Origin: JABIBT01 sp964481835
GTDB taxonomy: Archaea > Nanobdellota > Nanobdellia > SCGC-AAA011-G17 > PNOQ01
Direction of reading: 5' to 3'
NCBI GenBank assembly: GCA_964481835.1
Contig: CAYZTT010000028.1
Location: 1 to 5,241 of the forward strand
Length of the DNA: 5,241 nucleotides
In this document: positions 1-5,086 of the stretch, one piece after another
Layout of the letters: each line of letters opens with the position of its first letter
Position numbering within the stretch: the first letter of the stretch is position 1
Notes under the pieces: model-generated
The model's input: the letters and a program-made list of their open reading frames with translations, nothing else
What the model was told of the DNA's origin: nothing
Databases searched by the model: none
Translations under genes and position numbers: made by a program

Positions 1-1064
1 GTAAATTCTTCGTCACCAATCTTGACTTCTTCAACCAACCCACTTTTCCCTAGATCGCTTGCAGATAGATCCTTCAAATTGCTTACAACTTTTCCTCCAG
101 TCGCTCTTGCTAATTTCTTCATATCTGATTGTTTAACTCTACGAACCGCATAAATTCCTGCCTTAGCCAAATAATGTTGGGCCAAGTCATCAATACCTTT
201 CTGTGAAATTAACACATTAGCGCCAGAGCTAACAACTTTATCTGCCATAACTTTCAACATCATCTCTTCTTGTTCAATGAAAGCTTGCATTTGCTCGGGA
301 CTATTAATCTGGATCTTTGCATCAATCTCAGTATCTTTAATCTCTAAAGGAACATCAATCAAAGCAATCCTAGAATTTTCAATTTTAGAAGGCATCTCGC
401 CGTGTAATTTCTCTTTATCTAAAACAATTCCCTGAATCAATTCAGAATCTTCAACTCCACCACCAATTTTCTTTTCAACCTTAATATTATCTAAATCAAC
501 CTTATCATCCATGATCTGCTTAACCGCACTAACGGCGATTTTCCCTAATTTTTCTTTAGACGATTCTGCACCCTTCCCAGTCATTGCAGTCATGGCAATT
601 TTCTCCAACACATCTTCATTCTCCATAGATATACTTTCAGCCAATTCATTCAAAATTGCCTGGGCCTTTTCTTCAGCCATCCTATAGCCTTTAGCAACAA
701 TTGTAGGATGAATATTTTTCTCCAACAAAGCCTCTGCATTTTTTAATAATTCGCCTGCAAAAATAACTGCACTTGTAGTCCCATCTCCAACCTCGTCCTC
801 TTGAGTCTTAGCAATTTCAACAATCATTTTCGCAGCCGGATGCTCTATTTGCATCTCATCTAGAATAGTAACCCCATCATTAGTAACAACCACGTCCCCA
901 GTAGAATCAACTAACATCTTATCCATGCCTTTTGGACCCAATGTACTTCTAACAGTCTCGGCAACTAATTTGGCCGCCATAATATTATTTCGTTGGGCCT
1001 CTTTGCCATAAGTTCTATTATTCCCTTCAGAAAGGATATATACTGGTTGTTTTTCTTCTGCCAT
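1..1064 (-). CDS. ths: Thermosome (group II chaperonin) subunit, 3'-truncated by window edge
   Basis: This is a subunit of the archaeal cytosolic chaperonin, a double-ring ATP-driven protein-folding machine. The first 354 codons are present, against about 520-550 aa for the family; the missing part should be the rest of the apical domain and the C-terminal intermediate and equatorial parts. Reading the minus strand from the ATG at 1064-1062 gives the equatorial ATP-site motifs LGPKGMDKML (residues 42-51), NDGVTIL (62-68) and GDGTTSAV (93-100). The intermediate domain follows, then GGGVEDSELI (201-210) leading into the apical substrate-binding domain with its helical protrusion around 245-280. 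The start is supported by a TATA box about 28 bp upstream, which implies a leaderless mRNA. No stop or frameshift is seen in the visible part. Assignment to the family is certain; which subunit class (alpha or beta) cannot be told. Confidence 0.97.
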   Translation of the reverse strand, partial: MAEEKQPVYILSEGNNRTYGKEAQRNNIMAAKLVAETVRSTLGPKGMDKMLVDSTGDVVVTNDGVTILDEMQIEHPAAKMIVEIAKTQEDEVGDGTTSAVIFAGELLKNAEALLEKNIHPTIVAKGYRMAEEKAQAILNELAESISMENEDVLEKIAMTAMTGKGAESSKEKLGKIAVSAVKQIMDDKVDLDNIKVEKKIGGGVEDSELIQGIVLDKEKLHGEMPSKIENSRIALIDVPLEIKDTEIDAKIQINSPEQMQAFIEQEEMMLKVMADKVVSSGANVLISQKGIDDLAQHYLAKAGIYAVRRVKQSDMKKLARATGGKVVSNLKDLSASDLGKSGLVEEVKIGDEEF

Positions 1065-1088
1065 GATAGCGGGGGGAAATAAATTTTG

Positions 1089-1096
1089 TTTATAAA
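1089..1096 (-). promoter_or_regulatory. TATA box of the thermosome gene
   Basis: The palindromic TTTATAAA is centred about 28 bp before the thermosome ATG, with purines (GG) just upstream on the minus strand where a TFB recognition element would lie. A start site 25-27 bp downstream would fall within a few bases of the ATG, so the message is probably leaderless. A C-run between the box and the ATG contains no Shine-Dalgarno. Confidence 0.7.
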
Positions 1097-1114
1097 CCTT
1101 TTGAATAACAAAAT

Positions 1115-1124
1115 CTTTATTAAT
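1115..1124 (+). promoter_or_regulatory. TATA box of the CBS-domain gene
   Basis: CTTTATTAAT starts 31 bp before the ATG at 1146. The same ten bases lie at the same distance before the next gene (1597-1606), which argues for function. There is no Shine-Dalgarno between it and the ATG, so a leaderless transcript is expected. It points away from the thermosome TATA box about 20 bp to its left. Confidence 0.65.
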
Positions 1125-1145
1125 TCGAAGCAACTGTATAACTGA

Positions 1146-1592
1146 ATGAAAACTGGGGTTAAAGTTATGGATGCGATGACTAAGGCTCCGATTCTGGTCC
1201 ACCCGGATGACACACTTACCAAGTGTGTAGATAAAATGATTAAGGGTGACGTTGGAAGCCTTATAGTAGCTAGTGATAACCAACTTCTTGGCATTATAAC
1301 TGAAAAAGATCTTATAGATAAAGCCTTAGGCAAAAATCTAGATATAGAGAAACATAAGGCAAAAGATATAATGACAACAAGGATGGTAAAAATAGATCCA
1401 AATCAAGATCTTTATGATGCAATCTTATTAATGTCTCGAGAAGATGTAAGGAGGCTACCAGTAACAAAAGAAGATAGGTTCATTGGATTAATAACTTACA
1501 AAGATGTCCTCAAATTACAACCAGATTTATTCGACATCCTCTTAGAGAACATTAAAATAAAAGAAGAAGAAACCAAAAAAAAGTTCTTATAA
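1146..1592 (+). CDS. Two-CBS-domain protein
   Basis: This 148-residue protein is made of two CBS motifs forming one Bateman module, with no catalytic domain attached. CBS1 covers about residues 5-61 and ends in GIITEKDL (49-56). CBS2 covers about 73-129 and ends in GLITYKDV (114-121). Both carry the G-x-x-T-x-x-D ribose/phosphate-binding pattern (T52/D55 and T117/D120), so binding of an adenosine nucleotide or similar ligand is plausible. A lysine- and glutamate-rich tail (137-147) follows. Stand-alone CBS pairs are common in archaea and usually act as energy or ligand sensors for a partner protein; the partner is not evident here. The start is fixed by a TATA box 31 bp upstream and the lack of a ribosome binding site. 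It diverges from the thermosome gene across 81 bp. The domain call is secure; the cellular role is unknown. Confidence 0.93.
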   Translation: MKTGVKVMDAMTKAPILVHPDDTLTKCVDKMIKGDVGSLIVASDNQLLGIITEKDLIDKALGKNLDIEKHKAKDIMTTRMVKIDPNQDLYDAILLMSREDVRRLPVTKEDRFIGLITYKDVLKLQPDLFDILLENIKIKEEETKKKFL

Positions 1593-1596
1593 AAAC

Positions 1597-1606
1597 CTTT
1601 ATTAAT
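1597..1606 (+). promoter_or_regulatory. TATA box of paralog A
   Basis: CTTTATTAAT begins 31 bp before the ATG at 1628 and is identical in sequence and spacing to the element before the CBS gene. It begins only 5 bp after the CBS stop codon, so paralog A can be transcribed separately as a leaderless message. Confidence 0.65.
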
Positions 1607-1627
1607 GTTTAACCTAACTTTCTAAAT

Positions 1628-2107
1628 ATGCAAGTAGAAAAAGTGACTCCTGGGCCAGGATATCTAATCCAGGAAAAAGGGGTTTTTAATTCAAAGAAAT
1701 TATTCTCAGAAATAAAGGCTTGGCTCGCGGAACATCAATATAAATTCAATGAAACAAAAAGAAAACACAAAAAGGGGGATTTTGGGGATATAATTGAATT
1801 AATTTGGACCGCAGAAAGACCAGTAACAGAATACATAAAATTCTCTATAGAAATTAATTTTGTTCTTGAAGACTTAAATCCGGCAGGAGAAGGATTAGTT
1901 TCTGGAAAAGCAGAAATACTGATTGGAGCAAAGGCACTCATCGATTTTAGAAATGAATGGGAGCCAACAAAAATTAAGAAATTCATAATGGGATGGTACC
2001 AAAAATTATTCCTTCAAGACACCATCAATAAATATGCCGACAAACTAGATGCAGAGATAAAAGATCTGAGAGGTACGATAAAAGAGGTATTTGACTTCTA
2101 TAGGTAA
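1628..2107 (+). CDS. Hypothetical protein, paralog A of a tandem three-gene family
   Basis: I do not recognise this 159-aa protein as a member of a named family. It has no signal peptide or membrane segment and looks soluble. A predicted layout from residue patterns is: a short N-terminal strand; an amphipathic helix LFSEIKAWLAEHQY (25-38); antiparallel strands around 53-62 (with W60), 71-81 and 93-106; and a charged C-terminal helix (131-157). The same order recurs in the next two genes, with conserved W32 in the first helix, W60, Y69 and a glycine-lysine turn at G93-K94. An alpha/beta fold with a curved sheet packed by a long C-terminal helix (as in SRPBCC/START-like domains) is conceivable, but that is only inference. 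It is expressed from its own TATA box, leaderless, and may form hetero-oligomers with its neighbours. It is a confident gene with unknown function. Confidence 0.88.
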   Translation: MQVEKVTPGPGYLIQEKGVFNSKKLFSEIKAWLAEHQYKFNETKRKHKKGDFGDIIELIWTAERPVTEYIKFSIEINFVLEDLNPAGEGLVSGKAEILIGAKALIDFRNEWEPTKIKKFIMGWYQKLFLQDTINKYADKLDAEIKDLRGTIKEVFDFYR

Positions 2108-2116
2108 AAAGAAAAA

Positions 2117-2126
2117 ACTTATTAAT
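2117..2126 (+). promoter_or_regulatory. TATA box of paralog B
   Basis: ACTTATTAAT lies 30 bp before the ATG at 2147, inside the 39-bp gap after paralog A. It differs by two bases from the elements of the two preceding genes. There is no ribosome binding site before the ATG, so a leaderless transcript is likely. Confidence 0.6.
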
Positions 2127-2146
2127 AAATTCTCTAAAAAGATACT

Positions 2147-2644
2147 ATGGCCAAAGACAAAGTTGTTCCAAAATTGAAAATTACCCACAAAGGAATTTTC
2201 GATTTAGGGGATCTATATAAAAACATAAAAGGGTGGCTAGAATATAATGGATTCGGAGATGAAGAAAAAAACTTCCAAGAAGCCAGTTATACTGAACGAA
2301 TAAAGGGAGAATCCAAGCAGATAGAAAGTATGTGGGTTGCTCAAAAAAATGTAGATGATTACTTTGGCCTAACAATAGAATTAACTTTTGCAATAGTCGG
2401 ATTAGTAGATGTAGAAATTGAAAAAGAAGGAAAAAAGATTAAATCTCAAAAAGGGGAATTAAATGTAACACTAAAGGCAGATTTACTAAAAAACCACTCT
2501 GAGGATTGGTCCCCATTCATGGCCTCACTCTACGAGAACCTAGTTGCGAAAGAAAGAAAGAACATGCATAAAACCTATCTCTATGGGAGAGTATATGCTC
2601 TCCATGATGAAATAAAAGAATACCTAGAAATGAACGAATATTAA
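2147..2644 (+). CDS. Hypothetical protein, paralog B of a tandem three-gene family
   Basis: This 165-aa protein of unrecognised family aligns by eye with both flanking genes. Shared landmarks are GIFDLGDLYKNIKGWLEYNG (16-35) against the first helix of A and C, IESMWVAQKNVDDYF (59-73) against their W-x-A-E/Q blocks, the beta-like LTIELTFAI (75-83), and KGELNVTLKADL (102-113) following a lysine-rich loop. Conserved positions include W30, W63, Y72 and G103. Compared with A it has a longer loop (91-102), which it shares in kind with C. Its C-terminal helix region (about 136-162) is rich in Tyr, His and Lys. No membrane segment, cysteine cluster or catalytic motif is visible. It sits 39 bp after A and 41 bp before C, each gap containing a TATA box. 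The gene call is confident; the function is unknown. Confidence 0.88.
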   Translation: MAKDKVVPKLKITHKGIFDLGDLYKNIKGWLEYNGFGDEEKNFQEASYTERIKGESKQIESMWVAQKNVDDYFGLTIELTFAIVGLVDVEIEKEGKKIKSQKGELNVTLKADLLKNHSEDWSPFMASLYENLVAKERKNMHKTYLYGRVYALHDEIKEYLEMNEY

Positions 2645-2651
2645 AGAAAAC

Positions 2652-2660
2652 ATTTAAATA
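2652..2660 (+). promoter_or_regulatory. TATA box of paralog C
   Basis: ATTTAAATA lies 34 bp before the ATG at 2686, within the 41-bp gap after paralog B. Its sequence differs from the boxes of A and B and its spacing is slightly longer, so the transcript would be leaderless or have only a few 5' bases. Confidence 0.55.
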
Positions 2661-2685
2661 TCCTATTTTCTAAGATTATTAAGAA

Positions 2686-3177
2686 ATGGCTGACGTTGAT
2701 ATAGTTGTAAAAGGTTTGGCAATAGAAAAAGAAGCCCAATTTAATATGGTAGAATTATATAGGACTCTTAAGGCCTGGTTTGACCTCCATGAATACAACT
2801 TTATCGAGAAAGAGTACAAAGAAGATGCGGTTAATGAAAAAAAGAATGTTGCAATAAAGTGGGTTGCAGAAAAACTTGCAAGCGATTATAGTAACTTTGT
2901 AATTAGGATTGGAATCGCCTTAAAAAATTACGAAATAATAGAAACAAAAAATGGAAAGCAAGTAGATGGGAAAATAACAATTAAATTCTCTGCAGAGATC
3001 GCATCAGATTATGCCGGAAATTATGCAGGAAAACCAAAACTAAAACTTTCCAGAGCCATTTTTGACAAATTTATTTCTACTAACAAAAAAGACAGATTAG
3101 AAAAAGAAATAAAACAAGATACAGAAGACATATTCAATAAAACAAAATCTTACCTAAATCTTCACAAATTTAAGTAG
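2686..3177 (+). CDS. Hypothetical protein, paralog C of a tandem three-gene family
   Basis: This 163-aa soluble protein of unrecognised family is the third member of the tandem set. The first helix ELYRTLKAWFDLHEYNF (23-39) matches A most closely in its K-A-W and the following Y-x-F. VAIKWVAEKLASDY (55-68) matches the W-x-A-E block of A and the D-Y of B. FVIRIGIAL (71-79), the loop TKNGKQVDGK (87-96) and the strand ITIKFSAEIASDY (97-109) follow in the family order. The C-terminal region (131-157) is a charged helix. Conserved aromatic positions are W31, W59 and Y68. It has its own TATA box and no ribosome binding site. Its last 8 bp, including the stop, overlap the end of the convergent minus-strand gene, so the two messages would be antisense at their 3' ends. 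Function unknown. Confidence 0.88.
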   Translation: MADVDIVVKGLAIEKEAQFNMVELYRTLKAWFDLHEYNFIEKEYKEDAVNEKKNVAIKWVAEKLASDYSNFVIRIGIALKNYEIIETKNGKQVDGKITIKFSAEIASDYAGNYAGKPKLKLSRAIFDKFISTNKKDRLEKEIKQDTEDIFNKTKSYLNLHKFK

Positions 3178-3535
3178 CCCTAAATCCCTCTATATCATAA
3201 GCGCACGGTTTAAATCGCTTATCAGAAACTTCAACCTCTACTTCTCCAGTTCTATAAACTCTAATTGTGCCTGCCAGAGTATGTTCGTGCACTCCACAAT
3301 CTCCACAAACGACCTTCTCAACTTCAAAATATCCCGCAAGAGATCTAACTCCTCCCTTTCTAGATGGCACATCAGCAAAACTATCCCCCTGATCAAAAGC
3401 CTTGCTCAAACGAAAAGGCCCTTCCAGGGCAGCCTCCACCTGATCTTTCAAAGAAACCAACCTAGGATCAAATCCATTCAAACTCAAACTTCCATCCCTT
3501 GGTGCTACACTTTCTCTAGGCCTTCTTTCAGTCAT
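3170..3535 (-). CDS. Small hypothetical protein with CxxCxxHxH cluster
   Basis: I do not recognise this 121-aa protein. The N-terminal 25 residues are Arg- and Ser-rich and probably disordered. The C-terminal half has strand-like character and contains C77-x2-C80-x2-H83-x-H85, with a further C111 near the end; this could bind a metal such as zinc, but the family is not identifiable by eye. An upstream in-frame ATG at 3550 exists, but I prefer 3535: a TATA-like GTTTTAAAAAG is centred 25 bp from 3535 and only about 10 bp from 3550, and there is no ribosome binding site for either. The protein is richer in Arg, Gly and Val and poorer in Lys than the three genes before it, so a different origin is possible. 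It overlaps paralog C by 8 bp tail to tail. An overlapping plus-strand frame is open but looks like a shadow. Confidence 0.7.
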   Translation of the reverse strand: MTERRPRESVAPRDGSLSLNGFDPRLVSLKDQVEAALEGPFRLSKAFDQGDSFADVPSRKGGVRSLAGYFEVEKVVCGDCGVHEHTLAGTIRVYRTGEVEVEVSDKRFKPCAYDIEGFRAT

Positions 3536-3554
3536 AAGAAGGGAAAGCAACTCT

Positions 3555-3565
3555 CTTTTTAAAAC
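3555..3565 (-). promoter_or_regulatory. TATA-like box of the small minus-strand gene
   Basis: Read on the minus strand this is GTTTTAAAAAG, centred 25 bp before the ATG at 3535, the spacing expected for a leaderless archaeal transcript. It is the main reason for choosing that start. Confidence 0.5.
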
Positions 3566-3586
3566 ACTTTCCCCTCAAATCAAAAC

Positions 3587-3596
3587 CTTTATAAAT
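3587..3596 (+). promoter_or_regulatory. TATA box of the structured RNA
   Basis: CTTTATAAAT is a near-ideal archaeal TATA box. Its centre is 26-27 bp before 3618, exactly where the folded RNA begins with GGCCC. No start codon lies at the usual distance, which fits a non-coding transcript. Because its core is nearly palindromic it could also fire leftwards, but it is about 57 bp from the minus-strand gene, too far for a leaderless start. Confidence 0.65.
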
Positions 3597-3617
3597 CGAA
3601 TTCTAAATCCTAAATCA

Positions 3618-3700
3618 GGCCCGATAAGAGAAGTACCAAATGGAGCTCACGATGTTAACCATCAAGCTATGAGCTTTGGAGTTAGTATCGGGCTACAAAC
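3618..3700 (+). ncRNA. Probable archaeal H/ACA guide RNA (rRNA pseudouridylation)
   Basis: The segment has the order of parts expected of a single-hairpin archaeal H/ACA sRNA. The lower stem is a perfect 8 bp: GCCCGATA (3619-3626) with TATCGGGC (3686-3693). An internal loop has 9 nt on the left (3627-3635) and 6 nt on the right (3680-3685), like a pseudouridylation pocket. The upper stem is CCAAA (3636-3640) with TTTGG (3675-3679), then GCTCA (3645-3649) with TGAGC (3670-3674). ACA stands at 3695-3697, one base after the lower stem and 15 bases after the upper stem, matching the 14-16 nt rule for this class. GATG (3651-3654) facing ATGA (3669-3672) could form the sheared G-A core of a kink-turn bound by L7Ae, though one pair (G-A instead of G-C) is off and GATG could instead pair with CATC (3661-3664). 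A TATA box fixes the 5' end; the 3' end is estimated. Such RNAs act with Cbf5, Nop10, Gar1 and L7Ae. Confidence 0.7.
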
Positions 3701-3709
3701 CTTATAAAG
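3701..3709 (+). promoter_or_regulatory. TATA box of dnaG
   Basis: CTTATAAAG directly follows the structured RNA. Transcription would start near 3731-3732 and leave an 87-nt leader before the dnaG ATG, unlike the leaderless neighbours. A weaker CTTTATTTG at 3792-3800 could alternatively give a nearly leaderless message. Confidence 0.6.
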
Positions 3710-3731
3710 AACAAGAAATCATCATATTCAT

Positions 3732-3818
3732 CATTCACTTATAGTATGTTTGGTTGCCGAACCACATGAGAAAAAACGGCAAAAATTAGTTCTTTATTTG
3801 GTTTAGGAGGGAAAATAA
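3732..3818 (+). promoter_or_regulatory. dnaG 5' leader with alternative RNA folds (candidate switch)
   Basis: A hairpin is formed by TATG (3745-3748) with CATG (3765-3768), a two-base bulge, and TGGTT (3751-3755) with AACCA (3760-3764); it is capped by GCCG (3756-3759). The cap can pair with CGGC (3777-3780), giving an H-type pseudoknot whose crossing strand is the A-rich 3769-3776. Two other pairings compete: TTGCCG (3754-3759) with CGGCAA (3777-3782), and AACCA with a second copy of TGGTT at 3799-3803, immediately before the Shine-Dalgarno. The last would mask ribosome entry. I do not recognise it as a known riboswitch class. The pairings are seen in the sequence; regulation is inferred. 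Confidence 0.45.
3805..3811 (+). promoter_or_regulatory. Strong Shine-Dalgarno of dnaG
   Basis: AGGAGGG ends 7 nt before the ATG at 3819 and fixes the dnaG start. It is the only clear Shine-Dalgarno before a gene in this window, consistent with dnaG alone having a long leader. Confidence 0.85.
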
Positions 3819-5048
3819 ATGGGAAAAATAGGCTTAGTAGCAGCTAAATATATAGTCCATGCTCACATCACAATTGAAGGAACCGTAGACAGACCAGACG
3901 TCATAGGGGCAGTTTTTGGCCAAACTGAAGGTTTACTAGGGGAAGAGCTAGAACTAAGAGAGCTACAAAGAAACGGAAAAATAGGAAGGATAGAAGTAAA
4001 TCTTGTTACAAAAGCAGGAAAGGCTTCTGGAGACATCATTATACCATCAAGTTTAGATAAAGCAGAAACTGCAATAATCGGGGCAGCACTTGAAACAATA
4101 CAAAGGATTGGACCTTGTAATGCCAAAGTAAAGATTAAGCAAATAGAAGACGTAAGAACTTCAAAGAGATCCTACGTATTAGATAGAGCAAAAGAATTAC
4201 TAAAAGAATTCACAGACAACGTTTTACCAGATTCTCAAGAATTAACTGATGAAGTTTCTCATTCAGTTAGAGCAATGGAAATAGTTGAATATGGTAAAGA
4301 AAGATTGGCAGCAGGACCTTTTATTGATGAATCGAATGAAATCATTGTAGTAGAAGGTAGGGCAGATGTGCTAAACTTACTAAAAAACGGCATAAAAAAC
4401 TCAATAGCTCTAAATGGAACTTCTGTACCAAAAACAATCGTAGAATTATGTAAAAAGAAAGAAGTAACTGTTTTCGTTGATGGTGACAGGGGAGGAGATT
4501 TAATCATAAAAGAAATGTCCTCTGTAACTGAAATTGATTACGTAGTAAAGGCTCCGGACGGAAAGGAAGTTGAAGAATTAACAAAGAAAGAATTAAACAA
4601 AGCACTTAGAGGAAAAGTTGCGCTAGAGCAAGCAAAACTAGACACTTCCAAGGCCCCAAAAAGGGAAACCACAAGAAGAAAAGAGCCAATACGAGAAAGA
4701 AAGACTACAAGAACAGACTCAAAGCCTCGGCCAGTTACCCGGAGAAAAGCAAGATTGACTCCAAAAGAGACTGAAACATACAAAACTATGTTGGAGGACC
4801 TTGTCGGAACCCGGGGAGCATATATCCTTGATGAAGAATCCAATGTTCTTGGAAAAGTTCCAACTTCAGAACTGACCACAACAATTCGATCTCTAAAATC
4901 TGGGATACATACAATTGTTTTCGATGGAACTATTGATATGGATCTAGTAAAAACTTCAGAAAGAATCGGAATAAAAAATCTGATTGCAATGGATACAAAA
5001 GTTTCAGGAAATTACAAAGTAAATGTAATTATAAAAAAGGATCTATAA
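3819..5048 (+). CDS. dnaG: Archaeal DnaG (TOPRIM primase / exosome subunit)
   Basis: This is a complete 409-aa archaeal DnaG, close to the usual family length. Archaeal DnaG proteins have a TOPRIM catalytic core and have been shown to sit in the RNA exosome with Rrp41, Rrp42 and Csl4, where they favour adenine-rich RNA; primase activity has also been reported for some, although PriSL is the main archaeal primase. The N-terminal domain (1-165) begins MGKIGLVAAKYIVHAHITIE, a recognisable family start. The TOPRIM domain spans about 172-250, with the catalytic glutamate in VVEGRADV (E179) and the metal-binding DGDRGGD (D221, D223, D227), so all key acidic residues are present. A basic, probably flexible linker (about 277-313, rich in Arg, Lys and Thr) joins a C-terminal domain (314-409). 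It has its own promoter, a structured leader and a strong Shine-Dalgarno, so it is probably transcribed alone. Confidence 0.96.
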   Translation: MGKIGLVAAKYIVHAHITIEGTVDRPDVIGAVFGQTEGLLGEELELRELQRNGKIGRIEVNLVTKAGKASGDIIIPSSLDKAETAIIGAALETIQRIGPCNAKVKIKQIEDVRTSKRSYVLDRAKELLKEFTDNVLPDSQELTDEVSHSVRAMEIVEYGKERLAAGPFIDESNEIIVVEGRADVLNLLKNGIKNSIALNGTSVPKTIVELCKKKEVTVFVDGDRGGDLIIKEMSSVTEIDYVVKAPDGKEVEELTKKELNKALRGKVALEQAKLDTSKAPKRETTRRKEPIRERKTTRTDSKPRPVTRRKARLTPKETETYKTMLEDLVGTRGAYILDEESNVLGKVPTSELTTTIRSLKSGIHTIVFDGTIDMDLVKTSERIGIKNLIAMDTKVSGNYKVNVIIKKDL

Positions 5049-5055
5049 ACGAAAC

Positions 5056-5066
5056 ATTAATAAAAT
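5056..5066 (+). promoter_or_regulatory. TATA box of the downstream membrane-protein gene
   Basis: ATTAATAAAAT is centred 26 bp before the ATG at 5087, beginning 8 bp after the dnaG stop. No ribosome binding site separates them, so another leaderless transcript is likely. Confidence 0.55.
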
Positions 5067-5070
5067 AATA

Positions 5071-5086
5071 TTTTCATTTTTCTTTT
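5071..5086 (+). terminator. T-rich tract, possible dnaG terminator
   Basis: Three T runs (TTTT, TTTTT, TTTT) interrupted by single bases start 23 bp after the dnaG stop. Archaeal RNA polymerase terminates on such U-rich tracts without a hairpin. The tract also lies between the next TATA box and its ATG, so it may merely be the initiation region of that gene. Confidence 0.4.

Noticed and set aside
965..1333. Minus-strand open frame spanning the thermosome start and CBS gene
   Set aside because: It overlaps two well-supported genes and their promoters and resembles no protein; a shadow frame.
1735..2393. Minus-strand open frames opposite paralogs A and B
   Set aside because: Antisense shadows with no upstream promoter and no family resemblance.
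3281..3562. Plus-strand open frame of 93 codons opposite the small minus-strand gene
   Set aside because: No TATA box at leaderless distance and no ribosome binding site; low-complexity Ser/Lys/Arg composition typical of a shadow frame, while the minus-strand frame has a promoter and a plausible Cys/His cluster.
3618..3694. tRNA gene (about 75 nt closed by a perfect stem)
   Set aside because: The closing stem is 8 bp, there is no T-loop GTTC-type motif, no D-arm or anticodon arm, and the stem is followed by T-ACA rather than a discriminator base with CCA context.
3618..3700. Box C/D sRNA
   Set aside because: No full C box (RTGATGA) and D box (CTGA) pair at the ends; the GATG/ATGA elements are internal, as expected for a kink-turn in an H/ACA hairpin.
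3746..3769. Seven-codon upstream ORF (MFGCRTT) in the dnaG leader
   Set aside because: No ribosome binding site, not at leaderless distance from the TATA box, and fully explained by the hairpin sequence; conservation would be needed to revive it.
3863..4879. Minus-strand open frames inside dnaG
   Set aside because: Ser/Phe/Pro-rich translations antisense to an intact, clearly recognised dnaG; no promoters or binding sites support them.
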